NCBI GenBank assembly: GCA_029204225.1
Contig: CM055094.1
Span: 30,687,427 to 30,751,426, forward strand
Direction: 5' to 3'
Length of the DNA stretch: 64,000 nucleotides
Origin: Diphasiastrum complanatum
Taxonomy: Eukaryota > Streptophyta > Lycopodiopsida > Lycopodiales > Lycopodiaceae
Positions 59,619-64,000 of this stretch are shown here, in pieces; positions within the stretch are counted from its first letter, which is position 1; the number at the start of each line of letters is the position of its first letter. Both the position numbers and the translations under genes were made by a program. The notes beneath the pieces are model-generated. The model ran no database searches. It saw only the letters and a list, made by a program, of their open reading frames with translations, and was not told where the DNA came from.

Positions 59619-60297
59619 TGTCAGAAATTGTGAACTCCTGCAACTTTGTCAAAGCGAAGCAAAGCGAAGCAAGCGAAACGAAGCGAAGCGAAGGTCGAAG
59701 GGCGAACAATATGCGAAAGCCAAACATACCTCAAAGACCAAAAGACACAAAACGAAACAAAAAAAAAAAAAACTAAGAAAAACAATTCGCGCTACCAGCT
59801 GGCAGCTCGACGGGCGTGGTGTCTTGTACTTCACGCTCAATTGAAAGAGTTAGCAATAACAGAGAATAACTAACTAGTTGATTGGCATTGACTACTCTTG
59901 TAATTCTTTGTCTAGCTATCTTGTAAACTCCACACAGTGGAAATATATATATAATTTTGGATCAACACAAACTAGAGAAAAGAGCAAAGAAGAGATAGAG
60001 CAGAAGAATAGAAAAAGATAGAGAGACGAAAATAGTTGTACATGAAAGTCTACCAATGAGCAGAATACATCGATTGGGCTGAATGTCAGGCCGCCAATGA
60101 GCGAGACACTGACCATCTCACCCAAAACTCAAAAACTGATAATACAACTGCTTTCTTCACCATCTCATTGTTTTTCATCGTCTTGATTGCTAGAATGTTT
60201 TATGTTTTGTGATCTGTAGTCGCATGCCTAAGATCTTGAAAGCTTCCACATAAGAAAACTAAACGAAAAGAATCTGTTCACGAAACCATTTGCGACA
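59619..60297 (+). repeat. LTR shared by two tandem copia copies
   Basis: 679 bp, TGTCAGAAATTGTG to CCATTTGCGACA. It has a polypurine tract directly on its left and a PBS directly on its right, so it is both a 3' LTR and a 5' LTR. It contains AGCGAAGCAAAGCGAAG repeats near its start, an A-rich run and a TATATATATAATTTT box at about 59945. Confidence 0.9.
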
Positions 60298-60309
60298 TGG
60301 TATCAGAGC
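60298..60309 (+). other. tRNA-iMet primer binding site
   Basis: Perfect TGGTATCAGAGC abutting the LTR end. Confidence 0.95.
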
Positions 60310-60362
60310 ACTGAGGTTATCACTACTTATATCTGAACAGTGATTTTTTAGGCAACACAATA

Positions 60363-61240
60363 TGGCTACAACGATCCAGACGAGAATAACAATCAGTCTT
60401 GATGGCAAAAACTACAGAGTTTGAAAATTCAAAATCAAAACGCTTCTGAAGGGTGAAGGCATCTGATTGGTGACCGCCGAATTCACAGAGGTGCAGTCTC
60501 CAGAGGGAGACCCGAGGAGAGTTGAGTGGATCAGAAAGAATGAGCGTGCAATGGTGATCATCGTTTCATCCATCAATGAAGAACTACTCATGCATATTGA
60601 AAACTGCGAAAGCAACCATGCAGCATGGGAAAGACTAAAGCAGAAGTACAAAGTGAGGACTGTCGCTTCAGTGATGCATCTTCACAATCAGCTGCAATCC
60701 ATACGATGGGACGACAACCAGTTGGATAAGCACGTTGAGAAGATCAGAATGATCTTCTCTCAACTCGCTGCATCAAGACAGGAACACCAGGTCCCAACAC
60801 CACAAGAGCTGATGTACTTCATGAAATCTCTATCTGCGTCCTATCAGCCGTTGAGAATGCTCATACTGAGTCTACCATATATGACATTTGACAAAGCAAT
60901 CAGTCTTGTCGCTGATGAGAGACTGATGAGGGATGAAGGAGAAGGAAGCAGTGATTAGGAGAAAGCTCTCTTCACGAAAGGAAGGAAGAAGAAAAAGAAC
61001 AGACCCAAATTCAACAAGACAAAGTCTTCGAGTAGAGGCAATGACAATCAACAATCTTCTTCCTGTGATCACTGTCACAAACCAGGACACACAACCAATA
61101 GATGCTGGTTCAATCCAACAATACCTTGCATGCACTGCAAGAAGAAGGAGCATTCTGCAAACGATTGCAAATTCAACCCAAAAAGGAAAAACAAAGCTGA
61201 CAAAGCAAATGTTGTAGAGTCACCCAAGGATGCAGACAAA
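60363..61240 (+). pseudogene. Copia gag with two zinc knuckles
   Basis: ATG at 60363: MATTIQTRITISLDGKNYRV, then TGA where Trp is expected and a second TGA before LVTAEFTEV. The body (60467-60958) contains NERAMVIIVSSINEELLMHI, HAAWERLKQKYKVRTVASVM and QELMYFMKSLSASYQPLRML. After a TAG (60956) a Lys-rich segment leads to two CCHC fingers, CDHCHKPGHTTNRC (61063-61104) and CMHCKKKEHSANDC (61127-61168). Both have exact C-X2-C-X4-H-X4-C spacing, although a frameshift lies between gag body and fingers. Confidence 0.9.
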
Positions 61241-61740
61241 GGTGATGAAGCTTCAACAAACTACACTGAACAAGACTACGATGTAGTCATTGATTCAGAA
61301 GCAACCTCACATATCACCTGTAACAAAAGAATCCTAATCAACTTCATAGAACTCGAAAACAACAGAGCAGTGATTCTAGGTAATGGGAGCCAACACGATA
61401 TCAAGGGCATTGGGACTCTATAGTTGCGAACACTTTCAGGCCAAGCAGAGCTGCCAGGGGCACTCTACGTACCTTCATTGAGAAAAGAACTACTATCAAT
61501 CTCCAAGATGGCAAATATTGGAATTCAATTTCTATTCAATGGCAATACATGCCAAATGATCGAGAAAACAACAAACAAATTGTTGATAGTTGGATGCAAA
61601 GAAGGAAATCTCTACCAAGCCAAGATAATCAGCAATTCTGATAGCATACTAAATGTATCAGAAAATGAAGATCAGTTTTGGCACAGAAGAATGTATCATC
61701 TGAACATGAGGAGCCTGTATGACATGAGCTAGAAAGACAT
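61241..61740 (+). pseudogene. Copia protease and pre-integrase
   Basis: The active site reads VVIDSEATSHITCNK; the usual DSGAT is DSEAT, losing the Gly after the catalytic Asp-Ser. Then AVILGNGSQHDIKGIGTL, a stop, LPGALYVPSLRKELLSISKM and the pre-integrase motif FWHRRMYHLNMRSLYDMS. Confidence 0.88.
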
Positions 61741-62660
61741 AGTCACAGGTCTGAAGATATCTAGACCCGATACTGAGTTTTGCGAAGCTTGTTAGAAAGG
61801 CAAACAACATCGAAATCCATTCACACATGAGGGAAGAAGAGCTAAAGAAGTTCTTGATCTCGTCCACTCAGATGTCTGTGGACTGATTCGCTCTCAAGAT
61901 CGAGGTATTTCCTTACGTTCATTGATGACTACAGCCAAATGACAACAATCTACTACCTAAAGAAAAAATTTGAAGTGTTTGACTCTTTCAAAAAGTGGCA
62001 TTTGCAAAGAGACACACCTCAAAGAAGATTCAAATCATCAGATCTGATAATGGAAGTGAGTACAAGAACACAAAATTTTCTAAATTCTGCCAAGAATAGG
62101 GGATAGAGCATCAATTCACTCCTGCGTATACATTCAAATATAATAGTGTCGCAGAAAGAAGAAACATGACGCTAGTCGAAGGAGCAAGATGCATGATGGC
62201 ACAGGCTGAGGCAATAGCTGCAGTAGTACACCTGCAGAACAGATCAACAATACAGCCCTGAAAAACAAGACACCACCATAGGAAATGTGGACAAGTAGAA
62301 GGCCTGATCTATCATATGTGCGTGTATTTGGATGTGCAGCATACAAGCATATTCCAAAAGAAAAAAAAAAAAAACAAGCCCAATGATAAATCAAAGCAAA
62401 AAATCACGGTCGGGTATTCAAACAGATCACAAGTGTACAGACTCTACAATCCAACAACGAAGAAAGTTGTTTCGAGTAGAGATGTGAAGCTCGATGAGTC
62501 CACATTCCCTAGACTGAATGATGAAAAAGGCCATGAGATCTTCACATTGTTGCCAATTCAAGAGGGAGATCGAGGACAGACGTCAAATCAGAATGTTGAG
62601 CCCCAGACTCCAAAGCAGCAGGAAGTAGAAGATCAACCCCACGAAGCAGAAACATTTGAG
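61741..62660 (+). pseudogene. Copia integrase remnant
   Basis: FCEAC with KGKQHRNPF closes the zinc finger. LDLVHSDVCG holds the first catalytic Asp; the central core is frameshifted (SDNGSEYKNTKF-like and AERRN-like pieces at 62030-62170). The C-terminal part is clear: DLSYVRVFGCAAYKHIPKEK, ITVGYSNRSQVYRLYNPTTK and VVSSRDVKLDES. A Lys-rich A-run expansion lies at 62360-62375. Confidence 0.85.
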
Positions 62661-62689
62661 CAGTGACGAATCGAACCCAGAAGTCCAAC

Positions 62690-63530
62690 AAGACAAAGAA
62701 AACCTCCAGATCGATACATTATCTTCAATGGAGCGAAGACACAGCATTCAAATACTGCAGCTTCATTGAAGAGCCAACTACATATCTAGAAGTTGTCCAA
62801 AGTCTAGAAGGAGAATTCTGGAAGCAAGCATGTCAAAGGAGATCGAATCAATGAGGCAAAACGAGGCATAGACACTAGAGCCACTGCTCGAAAATAAAAA
62901 GATCGTTGACTGCAAGTGGATATACAAAAGAAAAATGAAATCAGATGGCACTATTGGGTGCTACAAGGCAAGGCTTGTCGCAAAGGGCTACACACAAAGG
63001 TACGGAGTCGATTATTTCAACATGTATTCGCCAATGGTCAAGATGACAAGCATTCGACTGCTCCTTGCATACGTTACACAACACAATCTAGAAATTCATC
63101 AAATTGATGTAAAGACAGTCTTTCTCCATGGATATCTAGAGGAAGAAATCTTCATGAAGTAGCTTGAAGGATTTGAAAACCTTGACAATTGAAATATGTC
63201 TGTCGGTTTCAGAGATGCATTTATGGTCTGAAGCAGGCATCATGAGCTTGGTACAAGAAGCTCGACTGTCTTTTGAAGTCCTTAGACTTCATTCTTACAC
63301 AACCAAACTGCAATGTCTATATAAAGAAAGTAGGAAGAGATTTTGTGATTCTGACTATTTTCGTGGATGATTCTCTTATGATAGAAAACTTCTTGATGTT
63401 TATCAAGGACACGAAGAGTCAGATGTCTGAAAATTATGAAATCACAAACTGGGAGAAGCAACAAAATGCCTTGGGCTGGAGATCATAAGAGATTGAATAA
63501 AAGGAGAAATACATCTGAGTCAGTCTAAAT
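62690..63530 (+). pseudogene. Copia reverse transcriptase remnant
   Basis: DCKWIYKRKMKSDGTIGCYK, ARLVAKGYTQRYGVDYFNMY, HQIDVKTVFLHGYLEEEIFM and a stop; then FVDDSLMIENFL with the polymerase box as FVDD, and MSENYEITNWEK. Three or more frameshifts. Confidence 0.88.
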
Positions 63531-63649
63531 ACACCAGAAAAGTGTTGAAGCAATATCCAATGATGGGCTACAAAGAAAAAGCCACACCAATGATAGTCGG
63601 AGCCAAATTGACGAAGCAGGATTGCCCGAAAACAGAGGAGGAAAGATAG

Positions 63650-64000
63650 AAGATGGAAGGTATACCCTACCAAAACCTGATCGGTAGTCTGATATGCCTT
63701 ACAATTTGTACCAGACTCGATTTGGCTTTCTCTGTCTATGCTTTAAGCCAATTCTCGTCCAATCTTGGCATGGCGCATTGGCAAATGGCAAAACGAATCC
63801 TACAATATCTGAAGGATACCCAAAATATGAGATTAACCTACAAAGCAGACAACAAAAGAAAAGAATCCGAGCTGCACCACTACAGTGATGCAAGCTGGGC
63901 AAGCTGCAAAGATGACAACAAGTTCGTGTCAGGATGATGTTCAATGGCGCGCGGAGCAGCAATCAGCTGGATATGCAATAAGCAAATCTTGGTAGCTCAA
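63650..64000 (+). pseudogene. Copia RT connection and RNase H start, cut by window edge
   Basis: IPYQNLIGSLICLTICTRLD, LAFSVYALSQFSSNLGMAHW, RILQYLKDTQNMRLTYKADN and the RNase H start HHYSDASWASCKDDNKFVSG with its catalytic Asp. A TGA replaces the expected next codon at 63938. RNase H continues past the window. Confidence 0.88.

Noticed and set aside
60298-60309. tRNA gene at the TGGTATCAGAGC sites
   Set aside because: These are primer binding sites complementary to a tRNA 3' end beside LTR ends; no tRNA cloverleaf surrounds them.

Overview
This is nuclear DNA of a land plant with a large, AT-rich, retrotransposon-dominated genome. The evidence is an intronless histone H2B gene with the plant histone promoter octamer and hexamer, a split acetyl-CoA synthetase gene with GT-AG introns, and a dense population of Ty1/copia LTR retrotransposons primed by initiator-Met tRNA. 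The lineage cannot be fixed from this sequence; a fern, lycophyte or other repeat-rich plant is a guess only.

Only two conventional genes are supported. Histone H2B (8164-8577, minus) is complete, 137 aa, and looks functional. Acetyl-CoA synthetase (44165-51460, minus) can be followed through twelve exons with clean splice sites and no internal stop. It loses its conserved A5 motif in the last exon and ends about two thirds of the way through the usual protein. A copia element (40605-44078) sits directly beyond the break.

Layout. 1-3711: deletion derivative of a plus-strand copia element holding a minus-strand copia 5' fragment. 3712-8163: a gag scrap, AT-rich DNA and a decayed 1-1.5 kb direct duplication. 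8164-8900: H2B and promoter. 8900-13300: mostly unrecognised, with two LTR/PBS 5' ends. 13306-16955: decayed minus-strand copia element. 17009-18250: (TA)60, a decayed unknown reading frame and an inverted-repeat cluster. 19007-21403: gag-only minus-strand copia derivative with a GAGTC target duplication, inside a plus-strand copia pol remnant. 22440-22610: Ty3/gypsy RT scrap. 24400-33000: nested stack in which a minus-strand copia RT is cut by a plus-strand copia, which is cut by a minus-strand copia (TCTTG duplication), which is cut by a TA-flanked MITE-like element. 36531-38467: internally deleted copia. 39930-40470: recent direct duplication. 40605-44078: copia with CACAT duplication and a long (CT)n in one LTR only. 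54607-55724: element with long terminal inverted repeats around a very GC-rich core. 57449-58115: solo LTR with GGATA duplication. 58197-64000: gypsy-like LTR followed by two copia copies in tandem sharing one LTR.

The elements do not act together as a pathway. The window is best read as a record of successive insertion, internal deletion and decay around two host genes. No CRISPR array, tRNA or rRNA gene was recognised. Boundaries come from reading motifs and repeats by eye; LTR ends backed by target-site duplications are the firmest.
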